Source: Candidatus Tyloplasma litorale
GTDB taxonomy: Bacteria; Bacillota_I; Bacilli_A; Mycoplasmatales; Hepatoplasmataceae
Assembly: GCA_027943885.1 (NCBI GenBank)
Contig: AP027078.1
Span: forward strand, 551,623 to 615,622
DNA: 64,000 nt
Reading direction: 5' to 3'
A model generated the notes under the pieces. That model did not search any database. It was not told where the DNA came from and was given only the letters and a program-made list of their open reading frames with translations. Each line of letters opens with the position of its first letter. The stretch's first letter is position 1. Both the position numbers and the translations under genes were made by a program. This document shows positions 51,206 through 63,279 of the stretch, in pieces.

Positions 51206-54115
51206 TTAATAATAAACCTTTTCTATTAATTCACAAAATTCTTTAAAAAAGTTTCCTCTCATTCTAAGATCCATATTTAATTTATCCTTACAAAAATTTT
51301 TAACATCAGGTTTTATATCATCGAATTTTTTATCATAATTAGTAATTTTTTGAACATAAAATTCAAGTTCGTCAATATATTCAATATCTAGAATTCCATT
51401 TCTGTTATAGAAATCAATAAATTCTTTTTCTTGTTTAGAAGCAATTTCTTCTTCTAATTCATTCTCAATCTTTTGAGGATCATCATCAAAAGATTCTTCA
51501 GAAAATTTTCTTCTTATATAATCTTTAAGGTAAATAAATTTTTTTCTTTCACTTAAGTTTATTAATTTTGATTCTATTTCCTTTAATTTTTTTTCTAATT
51601 CTTCTTCTGAAAGATTAGCATTTTTAAATTCAATAATTAATTCTGTTATATATTCATTATTAATGGTAGTTATACTTTTTTCATGAACATTAAAATCAAT
51701 AATTAGTTTTACAACTTCATCTTCTTTTTCATTTTCATGATTTCTAATATTAAGATTAATAATATTATTTTCAATTAATTTTTCTCTAGTGTTATTAAAA
51801 GCTAATGAAACATATTCTTTAACTTGATTAGCTTGTACATATTCTAAGTTTTCAGTTTTTGAAAATTCAGGGAAGTATTTTAAATTTTCATAATTTTTTA
51901 GAATTTTCAACATTATTTCTGTATTTTTAAGCATTTCTTCATCTATATTTTTATCAACAAATGCTTCAATTTCTTCTTTTGTTGGAATTCTTTTTTCACC
52001 TATCAATTCTTCAAATAAATTTAATAAATCATCAAAGAATTCATTAATTTGTCTATATCCAATTGCATCAGGATTACCATCATTAAATAATAAGATTGCT
52101 TTATCAATATTATCTTTTAACTCTCTAAAAGAAACTATTTTTCCAAATTTTTTATCTTTATCATAAACACGATTAGTTCTACTAAATGCTTGAATTAATC
52201 CATGGTATTTTAATGGTTTATCAACATATAAAGTATTTATTAATTTACTATCAAAACCTGTTAATAACATATTATGAACTATAACAATATCTATTTCACC
52301 ACTTTTTAATTTATCAGAAACAGCTTTTTTATATGCTCTCATTACTTCTTGAACATCTTTTGCATCTTTAATAGTGAAGTTATAATGATCAGCTGGATAT
52401 AGAGAATTAAAATGTTGTAAAACTTCTTCAATTTTATTTAAATCTTGATCTTGATTATAAGAAAATAAAGCAGCAATTTTAAATCCATGATTTTTTTCAT
52501 TTTTGAATATATCAAAATATTTTAAAATATTCTTTATTTGATAAGTAGCAAAAATTGAACAATATTTATTTTGAGTATAATCATTATGATTTTTTAAAAT
52601 TGCATCTACAATTTGGTTCATTCTGTTTGCATCATAAAATAATGAATTCTCAATTTCATCTGCATCAATTTTTTTATCACTATTTTTATATTCTCTTAAT
52701 TTATTTTTTGATTCATCACTTAATGTATTGTATTCAATATATTTAAAACCTAAAACAGCTTTATCTTCAATTGCTTCCTCCATTTTGTAACTATGAATTA
52801 AATTACCAAAAAGAAGTTCTGTTGTAATTGGTATTGAAGATTTATTTGCTTTTTCAGCATTTTCTTTAAAAATTGGAGTTCCAGTAAAACCAAATTTAAT
52901 TGAATTTGAGAATTTATTTTTAATTCTTAAAGACATTTCTCCAGCTTGACTTCTATGAGCTTCATCAAAAATCATCACATATTTCTTATTGAATATTTCT
53001 GAATTAACTTTACTTTCATTTTTAGAATCACTAATTAATAAATTTAATTTTTGAATTGAAGTTATTAAAATTTTCTCTTTTGAACTATTAAGTTTATTAA
53101 TTAAATCTCTAACAGACTCAGCACGAGCAACTTGCTCATCATTATTATCAAATTTCTTAAATTCTTCAATTGTTTGAGCATCTAAATCTGTTCTATCAAC
53201 TATAAATAAAACTTTTTCAAATTTTCCAACTCTTGAAAGCAACTTACTTGCTTGGTAACTTGTTATTGTTTTTCCAGAACCTGTTGTATGTCAAACATAT
53301 CCACCTTTTCCAGTATTAGATTCACAATTTTCAACTATTTTTTCAATTGCATGAACTTGATAAGGTCTTAATGCTATTAATGATTCTTCTTCGTATTTTT
53401 GTGATTGACAAGGAACAATATAATCTTTTAAAAATTTAGAAATTTGACACTTTCTTAAAAAATCTTTTGAAAAGCTTTTTGAATCTCTTAAAACTACTTT
53501 ATCATAATTTGATCAATTAAATGCAAAGTCAAATTTAAATTCATTTCTTCTTCCTGTATTACTAAAATATCTAGTATCAACATCATTTGAGACAATAAAT
53601 AATTGAATTAATTTAAAAAATCCTGAATATCCATCTTTATAATCAAAATTAATTTGGTTAATTGCTTTTTTAATATTGATTCTTGGATTCTTTAATTCAA
53701 TTTGTACTAAAGGAAGACCATTAATTAATAAAGTCAAATCATATCTTCTATCTCTATTAGATAATGAATTAACAACAAATTGATTTGTGACTTGAAAATA
53801 GTTATTACAAAAATCCTCATTCATTAATTTTAATGTTTGAGGTTTTGTGTTTTTTCTTATTTCAACTCCATTTTTTAATCAAGAATTAAATTTAACAACA
53901 TTAAATTTTGTTGCATCTATTTTTCTTCTTAATTCTTGAATATCACTTAATTGTAATTCAGGATTTAAATTTTTATTTATTTTTGTTAATTGTTTTAAAA
54001 TATTAAGATTTAAAGAATGTTCATCTCTAATTTCTGTTCTTTCTCAACCTAAATCTTTAACTAATGTTTGTATAAATCTACGTTCAATTTGTTGTTCTAA
54101 ATCTGTTTTATTCAT
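51206..54115 (-). CDS. hsdR: Type I restriction endonuclease subunit HsdR
   Basis: 969 aa motor-nuclease. N-terminal PD-(D/E)XK nuclease with 'RRYDLTLLINGLPLVQIELK' (D...ExK). Superfamily 2 motor: 'GGYVWHTTGSGKTITSYQAS' (Walker A), 'VLFIVDRTDLDAQTIEEFKK', 'YVMIFDEAHRSQAGEMSLR' (DEAH), 'FGFTGTPIF', and motif VI 'LIQAFSRTNRVYDKDKKFGK'. A helical C-terminal domain binds the methylase core. No disabling stop or frameshift is seen once UGA is read as Trp. AGAGGAAA precedes ATG 54115. First gene of the RM locus. Confidence 0.95.
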
Positions 54116-54186
54116 AATATGTATTTCCTCTAAAATGTATTTTAATTACACCATTGTTTAAATTTTAATATAATTTATAATCATTC

Positions 54187-55710
54187 TTAACCAAATTTAC
54201 CAGAAATATACTCTTTAGTTTTGATTTTATTTGGATAATTAAATATTTGTTCAGTATCACCAAATTCAATTAATTTACCTTGATAAAAAAATGCTGTTTT
54301 ATCAGAAATTCTTTGAGCTTGTTGCATTGAATGGGTAACCATAATAATTGTGAATTTGGTTTTTAATGTAATAATTAGATCTTCAATAATTTTTGATGCA
54401 ATAGGATCAAGAGCTGATGTTGGTTCATCCATTAATAAAATGTCAGGTTCATTAGCAATTGCTCTTGCAATACATATTCTTTGTTGTTGTCCTCCAGATA
54501 AGGAAGTAGCTAATGATTTTAAATTATCCTTAACTTCCTCCCAAATTCCTGAATTTTTTAAAGCTTGTTCTGTAATTTCATTTAAAATAGCTTTATTTTT
54601 AATTCCTTTTATTTTTGGTCCATATTGAACATTTTTTAAAATAGACATTGGAAATGGATTAGGTTGTTGAAAGATCATTCCGACTTTAGTTCTTAAAGTT
54701 GATAATTCAATTCTGTCATATTTATTTTTAATAGATTTTAATTTGAATATATCATATTCACTTTCAAGAATAACCTTACCTTGAGATTTAAAAGATGGAA
54801 TATTATCATTAATTCTATTTAGAGTTTTTAAAAATGTTGATTTACCACAACCTGAAGGACCAATAATTGAAGTAACTTTGTTTTTAGGAATATCTAAATT
54901 AATATCAAACAATGCTTGTTTGCTTCCATATCAAACATTTAATCTTTTAATTGTGAATGCAGAATTTTCACCAAATTCATCAGAGTCAATGAATTTTAAT
55001 GAATTGTTTATTTTTTTAATCAACTCTAGCAATTGATCAATATTTAATTGAGCATCATTAGAATCTTGATACAATTTAATATTTTCATCTATTAATTTAT
55101 CTTTCAAAATTTTAGCATTTTCAATATTAGCATTTTCAATTTTTTTTATTTGTCTTTTTTTATCATTTTTTTTATGATTTAAAATAGAAATTTGGGCCAC
55201 TAGATGTTTTGTTTTCTTTTTTTCTTTTTTAAATTCTTCAATTTGTTCTCTTAAAGAACCAATTTGAAAATCAATTTGTTCAATTCCGCTTTCTAAATTA
55301 TCTTTATAATCTTTTTCTAATAAATAGTTGAATTGCTGAATTTTATATTCATTTCGTTTAATTCTAATATTAATTCTATTTTTAATTAAATCAAATCTTT
55401 TGATTAAATAATTAATTTGGTTTTTTGAGTTAAAAATTCTTCTTTTTTGATTTTCAACAGAATTAAGTTTAGATAAAAGTTTCTCCTTATTTTTAACTTT
55501 CTCTTTCAATTCTTGAGCTAAAGTTGCTTTTTTAGATTGTTCCTTTGTTTCTTCGATTTTTCTTTCTAATTTATAAATTTCTGTTTTTAAAAGTTTATAA
55601 GAATAAACTAAGCGATTAAAATTAATTTTTTCTTGTGTTTCTTCTAATTTTACAATTAATTTATTTATTTTTTCAAAAAGATCTTTTACTTTAATATCAA
55701 TATTTTCCAT
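54187..55710 (-). CDS. pstB: Phosphate ABC transporter ATPase PstB with long N-terminal coiled coil
   Basis: 507 aa, twice the usual 250. Residues 1-250 are helical and Lys/Glu/Ile-rich ('[20 protein letters not shown]', '[20 protein letters not shown]'), probably coiled coil. From about 252 the sequence is a normal PstB: '[20 protein letters not shown]', Walker A 'GPSGCGKST', Q-loop '[20 protein letters not shown]', signature '[17 protein letters not shown]', Walker B '[13 protein letters not shown]' and H-loop '[13 protein letters not shown]'. A UGA Trp codon lies exactly at the junction, so the standard code gives two proteins. It starts right after the pstCA stop. Mycoplasma PstB proteins have N-terminal extensions, but this one seems unusually long. 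Confidence 0.92.
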
Positions 55711-55711
55711 T

Positions 55712-57907
55712 TTATTTCCTTATAACCAGATTCATAATTGGTTTATAAATAAAACCAATAACACCTAATACATAACCTAATATATACATTCATAAAACTC
55801 CACCATTAACAATAAATGGAGAAATCATCACACATGTTATTCCAACAAACATAATTGAACTTCCAATGTAATCTTTGAATTTTAATTTTTGAGATATTAA
55901 TGTTAATCAAAATACTAATATCATTAAAATTATTCCTATAACTTTAATTTGTTCAATTGCAATTGATGATTGAATACCAACTTCATTTGCTAATGTAGAA
56001 GATAATCAATAAATTGTTGTGGTTAATGTGTAACCACCATGAATCATTCAATTTTCAGGAGAAGTTCATTCATCAGGTTTTCCCAAAATTGTAATCATTA
56101 TTGCTGAATCAGCAATAACAATTGAAATAGCTAGAATAGCCGCTGATAATATTGCAGGCATTGATTGAACAATGATAATTCTTCTTGAAGTATGAATTTG
56201 TGTTGATCCAAGAGCTAATGATCCCTCAACTTGTGCAGCATTGACATTACGATAACCTTCCATTGTTTGTTTGATAATAGTTGGCAAAATAACCAATGAC
56301 AACATTAAAATTGGTTCAAATGAATAGAAGTTTTGGCTAAATCACCCTGTAGAGGTAAATACAATTGTTGCTAGTGTAGCATAAATAACCGCAGGAATAG
56401 AAGTCATAATTTGAAAGGCAAATGAAACTATTTTTGATAATAAAGACTCACCATTTAAATAAGTATGACTGTATGTTGCTATTGCAATACCCAATGGCAT
56501 TGCAATAAGCATTGCCATAATAACAGTTATAAATGTTCCAAACATTGCAATTGCTAATCCCAAATATCTTATTTCTTGACCATTAATATCAACAATAGCT
56601 GTTCCCTTATGAGAAATATAATCTCAATTAGTAAATAATGATAAATCAGTATTAAATAAAAATCCAACAATAGAAATTAAAGCAACAACTCCAATTAATG
56701 AAGCAATTGAAATGATTGCTTTATATTTAAATGATTTTCTTTTTTTATAATTAACCTGATCTTTTGTTTTTTCAATGCTGGCTTCTTGAGATATTATTGA
56801 AATTTCACTTCGTTGAGTAAATTCATCAGAAGTATAACGACGATTTTTATAAAAAGAATCTATTAGGTTTCTAGAATATAAATTCAATTGGGAATTTGTT
56901 AATTCTTGTTCATCATGGTGATTTAATTTATTTTCGATTTCCTTTTGAGCAGATATTTTTTTAGATTGCTTTTGACTTTTAGTTGAGTCATTAGTTATAT
57001 ACTCTAAATATTTAATTGCTAAGAACAAAATAAAAGTTATTAAAATTAGTAAAGCTGACATAACTTCATAAGTTACCATTGCCCCTGCACTTGTTGTTGC
57101 TTGACCAAAAGCATACATAATAACAGGTGACATAAATAATGAAACTTGAAATAAACTAAAAGTAGCACCACTAGTCACACTTCTATTTCCAGATAACATA
57201 GAAATGGCTGTTGCTTCACCCAAGCATCTTCCAATGGCAAATAAAACACCAATAATAATTCCTGTTTTTGCAGCTCTTAAAGTAACAAGAATAGATGTTT
57301 GCATTTTAGTTGCTCCTAATGCTTCAGAAGAATCTTCGATTCTTTTATCTACCATCATAATTGATGTTGTTGTCATTAATGTTATTGTTGGCATAACCAT
57401 TAATGAAACAATGATAACAACTGATAATAAAGTAGCATCAGTTGCAGATTGAGAAAGTCCAATATCATTAACAAAATTAAGTAAAAAATACTTACCAAAA
57501 GCTCCATAAACAACTGAAGGAATTGCTGCTAGAATAGAAGTTAAAGCAATCATTACTGAACTTAAATTTTTAGGTAAAACTCTTGTAATGAATAATGCAG
57601 TTCCAATTGAAATGGGAGCAGCAATTAAAATAACCAAGAATGCCATTCAAATAGTATTTATGATAATAATTCCCATAGCAAGACTACCCTGCATATCAAA
57701 ATCAGAACCAAATAATATTTCAGTTCAATCAGCAAATCCATTACTAGAACCTGTTTGAATTCCATTAATAACAATTGATAAAAGCGCAAAAATAATGAAA
57801 AAAACAACTAAAAGAGTAATAAACATCAAAAAGTACTTAAAGGCACTATTAATATTTTTACTCTTTTGTTGTTTTTCTTTATTTTTTAAATTATTGATAT
57901 AACTCAT
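55712..57907 (-). CDS. pstA: Fused phosphate permease PstC-PstA
   Basis: 731 aa with two permease halves. The first (about 1-310, PstC-like) has 'IAAPISIGTALFITRVLPKN' and the binding-protein-dependent transport motif near 'SSEALGATKMQTSILVTLRA'. The second (about 410-731, PstA-like) has 'MLIAMPLGIAIATYSHTYLN' and 'EGSLALGSTQIHTSRRIIIV'. A cytoplasmic linker of ~100 charged residues joins them. Fusion of the two permeases is known in mycoplasmas. UGA codons split it into four pieces in the standard code. Second gene of a pstS-pstCA-pstB operon. Confidence 0.9.
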
Positions 57908-57973
57908 AGCAATACAATAAATATATTATATATAAATATTGTAATGTTTGTAATTCTCATAAAAATTTATTAT

Positions 57974-59530
57974 TTAAGCTATTTCACCAATCATTCAACC
58001 ATTAGTCATTACAAATTCTCAAGATGCTCCATATTCATAAATTGCTTTAGCACCTAAATCTGATATTCCTGTTGGTTTAATTTGAACTTCTTGTGGAATT
58101 TGGTTACCATTTTCATCCACATCAAATTCTATAGAATCAAGATTTTCGATTTGTGTTGTGTATGGATCAACTGTATATTCGAATGTAAAATCAGAATTTA
58201 TAAAGAAAACAGGTAAATCTATTCCCATTGTAAATCCAAATACATCACCAGATGAATGTTCATCAGAAGTGAAATTAGAATAAGATGTTATTTCTTCACC
58301 TTCAATATTAGAAGCATTTGTATAACCTCAAGGTTCAATTTCACTTTCTTCAGAAAATCTTGATTGAGTTCCTAAGAATGCATCTTCTCTTGCATCTGTG
58401 GCTGTGGCAGGTGCTTCAACAACACCATTGGCAATTCCATTAGTAGGTACTTTTCAAGCTTCCCCTGATCCCCCATTAACTAAATCATATTCAAAGTGAA
58501 TTTCTGATTCACCTGTTAGATTAGCAGCGCTATTAAACTCCTCTTCAAAATTATTTAATTCAACTTTTACTAGTCCTGTATTAGTTCCTGTTCCATCAAT
58601 TTTTACATGATATAGATTAGAAGTTGCTTCTTGTTGTTCTTGAAGTTTAGAAATAAATGGTGTTGTATTTTCCCCTTCATCATTTTTCATTATTTGGTTG
58701 TAAATACCAGCAAGATGTTCTACATCAACTTCATCAAAAGCACCAACTGATTCAACATGTGTTCCTTCTATTGCCATTGTATTAATGTAATCAGCATTGT
58801 TAGAATCCGTCATCATAAAATCTAAAAATCCTAAGGCAATAACAAAATCATCAGCATAATCTTCATCTGCTAATCAATCATAATAATCTTTTGCTGCTCC
58901 TTCAGAATCAATTTGAATATCATCATTATTTATTGTTGTAATTGAATCTGTCACTACAGTGGGAACTTTAAAAACAATATTTAAAGTTGATTGAAGTTCT
59001 TCTTCAGCTTCAATATAATCTGTATTGGAAGTATCAGGAGTTACATATGCATTAACATCATCTCTTGAAAGTTCTTCTTCATTATAAACATCATAAATTT
59101 TTAAAATTGATAATGCATCATTATTAGCATCATTATAACCTGTAATTCATGAAGTAGATAAATAACCTAATCCATTATCAGATTGATCCACACCTATTAA
59201 AATATCTGAATCATCAATAACTGAATGGTAATTTTCATTTTCTAGTAATTTAGGTTCGCCTGAAAGAACCATATCACCAGCTTCACCATAAATATTTTGT
59301 GTTGATTCTTGATCAATATCCATATAATCATTCATTTTTTCAGCAGTTGAAGAAACTTGATCATCATATCCCCAAGTTTGAACTGATTCATATAAAGCTT
59401 CTTCTTTATTCATTGCATTACTTGTTAAGATTGTTGTAGGTACAATAACTATTGTTGTAATTAGAATAGCTGTTAATACTGAAGCAGTAATTTTTCCTTT
59501 TTCAGTATACATAAAATCTTTTATTCCCAT
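57974..59530 (-). CDS. Putative phosphate-binding protein (PstS role)
   Basis: 518 aa, exported. An N-terminal membrane helix ('ITASVLTAILITTIVIVPTT') lacks a lipobox cysteine, so the protein is probably helix-anchored. The outer domain is acidic and rich in Asp, Asn and Thr. Sequence resemblance to PstS is weak: 'ITGYNDANNDALSILKIYDV' and 'GISDLGAKAIYEYGASWEFV' near the C-terminus are only suggestive. The assignment rests mainly on position, directly before pstCA and pstB. GGGGAG lies 14 nt before the ATG, a long spacing. The region upstream (59531-59747) holds a structured element. Confidence 0.65.
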
Positions 59531-59594
59531 TATATTAATATATCTCCCCTTAATTTGAATAGTAAATAAATTTTAAATTGAGAAAAAACAAACA

Positions 59595-59735
59595 TTTAGT
59601 TCAATAAAAAAAGGACCTTAAAACAACCAATTAGTTTAACAATGGGTTTCCTTTAAAGCCATGATTACTTATAAATTTCAAATCAAAGCCAAAAGGCTTA
59701 TTTGGTCTTTCTTAGTAATTTCTCAATTAAATTCT
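59595..59735 (-). promoter_or_regulatory. Structured leader with terminator-like end before the pst operon
   Basis: On the minus strand: CAAAT-AAGCC-TTTT-GGCTT-TG-ATTTG forms a two-part hairpin (about 59680-59705). ATTACT/AGTAAT can pair around it. ATGG/CCAT form a second small hairpin. AAAGACC near the 5' side can pair with GGTCCTTT near the 3' side (one bulge), directly before a run of seven T. About 65 nt separate this from the putative pstS ATG. It may be a riboswitch-like attenuator or an independent small RNA; I recognise no known class. Confidence 0.4.
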
Positions 59736-59747
59736 ACATTAGTTCAA

Positions 59748-60437
59748 TTAAAAAATAGGTGATTTTTTTATCAAATTATATTTTCTTGGATAAGTGTTAT
59801 TAGTTTTTTTATTTTTATTAAAGGAAATAAATTTTCGTTCAATTCCCCTTGTTAAATCAAAAGAATAAATTCTATCAAGTGAAAGAGATAATTTTTTATT
59901 TATGATTTTTAAATCTTTTTTTGTAGGCATTTCTTGTTCTAAATTACTTCCTTTATAAAGGATGCACTTTCCATCTTCAATAACTTTGTTCGAAATAATT
60001 TCTAAAAGAATATTGAGTGGGGCAACTGCTCTTGAAACAACAATATCATATTGATCTTCATCATCTGTTTCCTCCACTCTAGCTAAAATTGTTTTGGTAT
60101 TTTTTAATTCTAATTTATTGATTGCATATTGAATGTAAGTTATTTTTTTATTATTTGAATCTAACATTGTAACTTCACTATTATTTAAAACAATAGCTAA
60201 AACAAGTCCTGGAAAACCACCTCCTGAACCAACATCTAAGATTTTTTTATTTTCCAATTCATAATATTTTGTAATTTGAATCGAATCTAAAATATGTTTA
60301 ATATTAAATTCTTGCTCTTTAGTAATTGAAGTTAAATTAGTATGAATATTATATTCTAGACATATTTTTCTTAGTTTATTTAGTTTATCAATTTTTTCTG
60401 TTGATAAATTAAAATCTTTAAGTATTTCTTCTAACAT
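59748..60437 (-). CDS. rsmG: 16S rRNA m7G527 methyltransferase RsmG (GidB)
   Basis: 229 aa SAM-dependent methyltransferase. 'YNIHTNLTSITKEQEFNIKH' and ILDSIQ at the N-terminus, SAM site 'KILDVGSGGGFPGLVLAIVL', 'VTMLDSNNKKITYIQYAINK' and 'YDIVVSRAVAPLNILLEIIS' (SRAV) are all typical. A basic C-terminal tail is slightly longer than usual. AAGGAAAAG precedes the ATG. It sits after yidC, in the usual origin-region context rpmH-rnpA-yidC-rsmG. Confidence 0.94.
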   Translation of the reverse strand: MLEEILKDFNLSTEKIDKLNKLRKICLEYNIHTNLTSITKEQEFNIKHILDSIQITKYYELENKKILDVGSGGGFPGLVLAIVLNNSEVTMLDSNNKKITYIQYAINKLELKNTKTILARVEETDDEDQYDIVVSRAVAPLNILLEIISNKVIEDGKCILYKGSNLEQEMPTKKDLKIINKKLSLSLDRIYSFDLTRGIERKFISFNKNKKTNNTYPRKYNLIKKSPIF

Positions 60438-60480
60438 TTCTTTTCCTTTATATAAATAGTATTTTAATTGATATTTAATA

Positions 60481-60508
60481 AAAAAACATCTTATCTAAGA
60501 TGTTTTTT
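60481..60508 (-). terminator. Terminator after yidC
   Basis: 12-bp arms AAAAAACATCTT/AAGATGTTTTTT with loop ATCT, T-rich on the minus strand afterwards. It includes the yidC stop. Confidence 0.85.
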
Positions 60509-63278
60509 AAAATATTTTAGAAAATTTATTTTTCATTTTAACAGAAAATCTTCTCATTGGGGTAGTGTATGTAGGATCAAGTTTTTTTTGTTTTGCAACA
60601 TGAACTCTTCATGCATGTCTTGTTAACTCTAATAAAATTGTAAAGATACCAGAACATATTCAGTAGAATGCAAATAAGGCAGGAACAGTAAGACCCATAA
60701 ACACAAACACACCAATCATTATATTTTGTGTTCTATTTTGTTTCTTTTGTGATTCTTTTGTGGCTTCATCAATTCTTTTAATACCTTTTCTTTTATTACC
60801 TAATCAAGTCGGTAATTTAGAAGATACACCCTGAACAAGTCCAACGGATACACCAACTAATAAATATAGGAAGAACATTCCACCAAAATTAAAGATTCCA
60901 TATCATGAAGAAACGGCTCAAGAGAAGCTACCCATTGAAACAATTTTATAAGCAGGTAATGCAGAAATAATAATTCAAAGGGAAATAAATATCGGCATCG
61001 TTATAAATATCGTTCCTAGAGAACCCATGGGGTTAACATTGTTTTTTCTATAAAGAGCCATAATCTCTTGTTGTTGTTTTTGTTTCATTCTTGGCTCTTT
61101 TTTAAGATCATATTTATTATATTTAGATTTTATTTTGGCAACATCTGTTTGAACTTCTTGCATTTTTAGTTGATTACCTGTACCTTTTAATGATAATAAA
61201 GCACCTAATCCTCTAGTGAAGAAAACTATAATAATAATCGATAATAAAGTTCCTCATGGGGAGACATCATAACTAAATCATTCACCAAACCACATTGAAA
61301 TTTGTGCTAATGGGAAAACAAATGCACCATATAAAGGACCATATTGAACATTTCAAGCTTTACCTCAATCACTTCAACCAACAAAAGCAATTCTTGACTC
61401 ACCCCAAGCATCTTGTCCTGTTGGAATAATCGAATCTGAAAAAATGGATCTTTCAATAATAACATTATCACCATTTACACTATATCCATTTTCATAAACA
61501 GGTAATGTTCCTGTGAATCAAGATGATGTTTCAGTAATTTCATCAATTGATGTGATTCCGGCAAATGTTGAACCATATTCATAAGTTAATGATTCAGAAC
61601 CCACTGATGCATTACCAGACATAAGCATATAATTATCCTTTGTATCTTGCATCATATCTTTTATTTTTTCATCAAAAACAGAATAATCAGATTCCTCTGA
61701 ATTAAATGTACTTTCTGTTGAATCTTCACCAACAGCTCCTCAACCTAATCTTCTTTGATCAGCATAAAAGGCATGATCCTCATCAAGAGGAATATCTTCC
61801 TCACCATTTAATGCTTTTTCAATACCTTCAGCTGAATAAGTTCTTAAAATATCTAATTTACCATCTTCATATTCATTACTTGCATCTAGTAAAGTTCAAC
61901 CATACATTTGTGTTTCAGAATCAAATCCTTGGTTAGAATATTGAGAATCATAATCATTTTGTCAATCTCTAAAGTTCTCATCTCTAAAAGGATCAATGTT
62001 ATTTTCTTTATCTCCCTCAGTGATTAAATCTTTAGATTCTTGAGTCATATCTATTGGAAAGCCTTTTGATATCGGAATAACAAATACTTGTGCTCCACCA
62101 AAAGTGTCAACTCCTAATTGATTACCACTAGGTAAAACATCAGTGAAATCAGCTGAATAAGTGAAATTAGAATCTAGTCCAGCATCAAAAAATGCTTGTT
62201 GTAAATCAGAATCTAAATCAGAATAAGAAGCTTGAAGTGTTCCATTATTAAATGCTAGTTTATTAACTTCATATTTAGCTTGATCTATAATTAATTGCGC
62301 TAGTTCATCCGTACCATCTTCTTCATCATCATAAGTCACATCTAAAAATAAAGTTGGATCTCAATTACTTGGTTCAAGCGCAGCACTAACTGTTGTTATT
62401 TCATTAGCAGGAAGAATAGTTCCGTTCACACCAGAAAGATCATAATATGTATATTCAATAGTTTCATCTTCAATTCAATCAAAATAACTATTATTTGCAA
62501 AGGAAGCTGCCTTTCCATCAACGCCCCCATCACTTTTATCTGCTAAATAAAAGGCAAATGAAAGGGTTGAAGAAACACTATAATTATAATCATCATTAAT
62601 TTCTTTACTTTCAACTTCATCATTAGCGGCAGTTAAAATAGCTGAAGGGATTGTGTTTGTTGGTGTTACACGCCCATCTGTTGAAAGTCAATCAACTGTT
62701 AAAGCTTCTGAATCATAATTATAAAGTCCAGCACTTGAAGCTGTTAAGAAATTAAGATTGTAAGTGTAATTTGGTGTTGTTGTATCCCCTGCTTTTACAT
62801 AAAATTCATCAACTTTTCATCAATCTTCATAATTTTCATCATCCTCTGTTTTACCAAAGTAAGGATTAACAACATTAAAATTGAAAGCCTCAGTAGAATT
62901 CATATCATCTACTATTTCATCACTTTCTTCACTATCATCAGATTCAGCATAGATAATTCCTTCTTCTAATTCTTGTGGTGAATTTGTATATCCTGTAATT
63001 TCAAGTGATTGATACATATTTGGATAAACAAAATCATCTTTTTGATAGAATTCTACTCCTTGTCCAAGGTTATTTGAAGTTTGAATAATAAATTCATTCA
63101 CACACCCTCAAAGTGTAGCTATTATTAAGAAACAATACAATCCTCATTTAAAAAATTTAAGGAAAAAACCACCAACTTTACGAGAAGTTCATTGTTGTTG
63201 TGCAAAAATAGATTTATTTGCCTCTTTATAGAACGAGTGTTGACTCGATGATTTATTTTCCTTGTTGTTTTTTTTCAT
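60507..63278 (-). CDS. yidC: Membrane protein insertase YidC with very large extracytoplasmic insert
   Basis: 923 aa, more than twice the usual mollicute length. A basic N-terminus and first helix ('KWGLYCFLIIATLWGCVNEF') lead into about 560 acidic, Asp/Ser/Thr/Tyr-rich residues before the conserved core. The core has 'YGPLYGAFVFPLAQISMWFG', 'PWGTLLSIIIIVFFTRGLGA', the cytoplasmic coiled hairpin 'KIKSKYNKYDLKKEPRMKQK', 'IMALYRKNNVNPMGSLGTIF', and the later helices ending 'PALFAFYWICSGIFTILLEL'. Function: insertion and folding of membrane proteins beside SecYEG. The insert occupies the place of the P1 domain of Gram-negative YidC but shows no similarity I can see. Immediately follows rnpA. Confidence 0.9.
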
Positions 63279-63279
63279 T

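Noticed and set aside
46862..54115. Invertible hsdS system with a site-specific recombinase
   Set aside because: All hsdS copies point the same way and no recombinase gene is visible, so inversion is not supported.
54187..55710. Separate coiled-coil gene and pstB gene
   Set aside because: Only a UGA separates them and the frame is continuous; there is no ribosome-binding site at the internal ATG 54912, which would also cut off the first beta strand of PstB.
59595..59735. SRP RNA, tmRNA or RNase P RNA in the rsmG-pst gap
   Set aside because: The conserved signatures of these RNAs are not seen, and the gap is too short for tmRNA or RNase P RNA.
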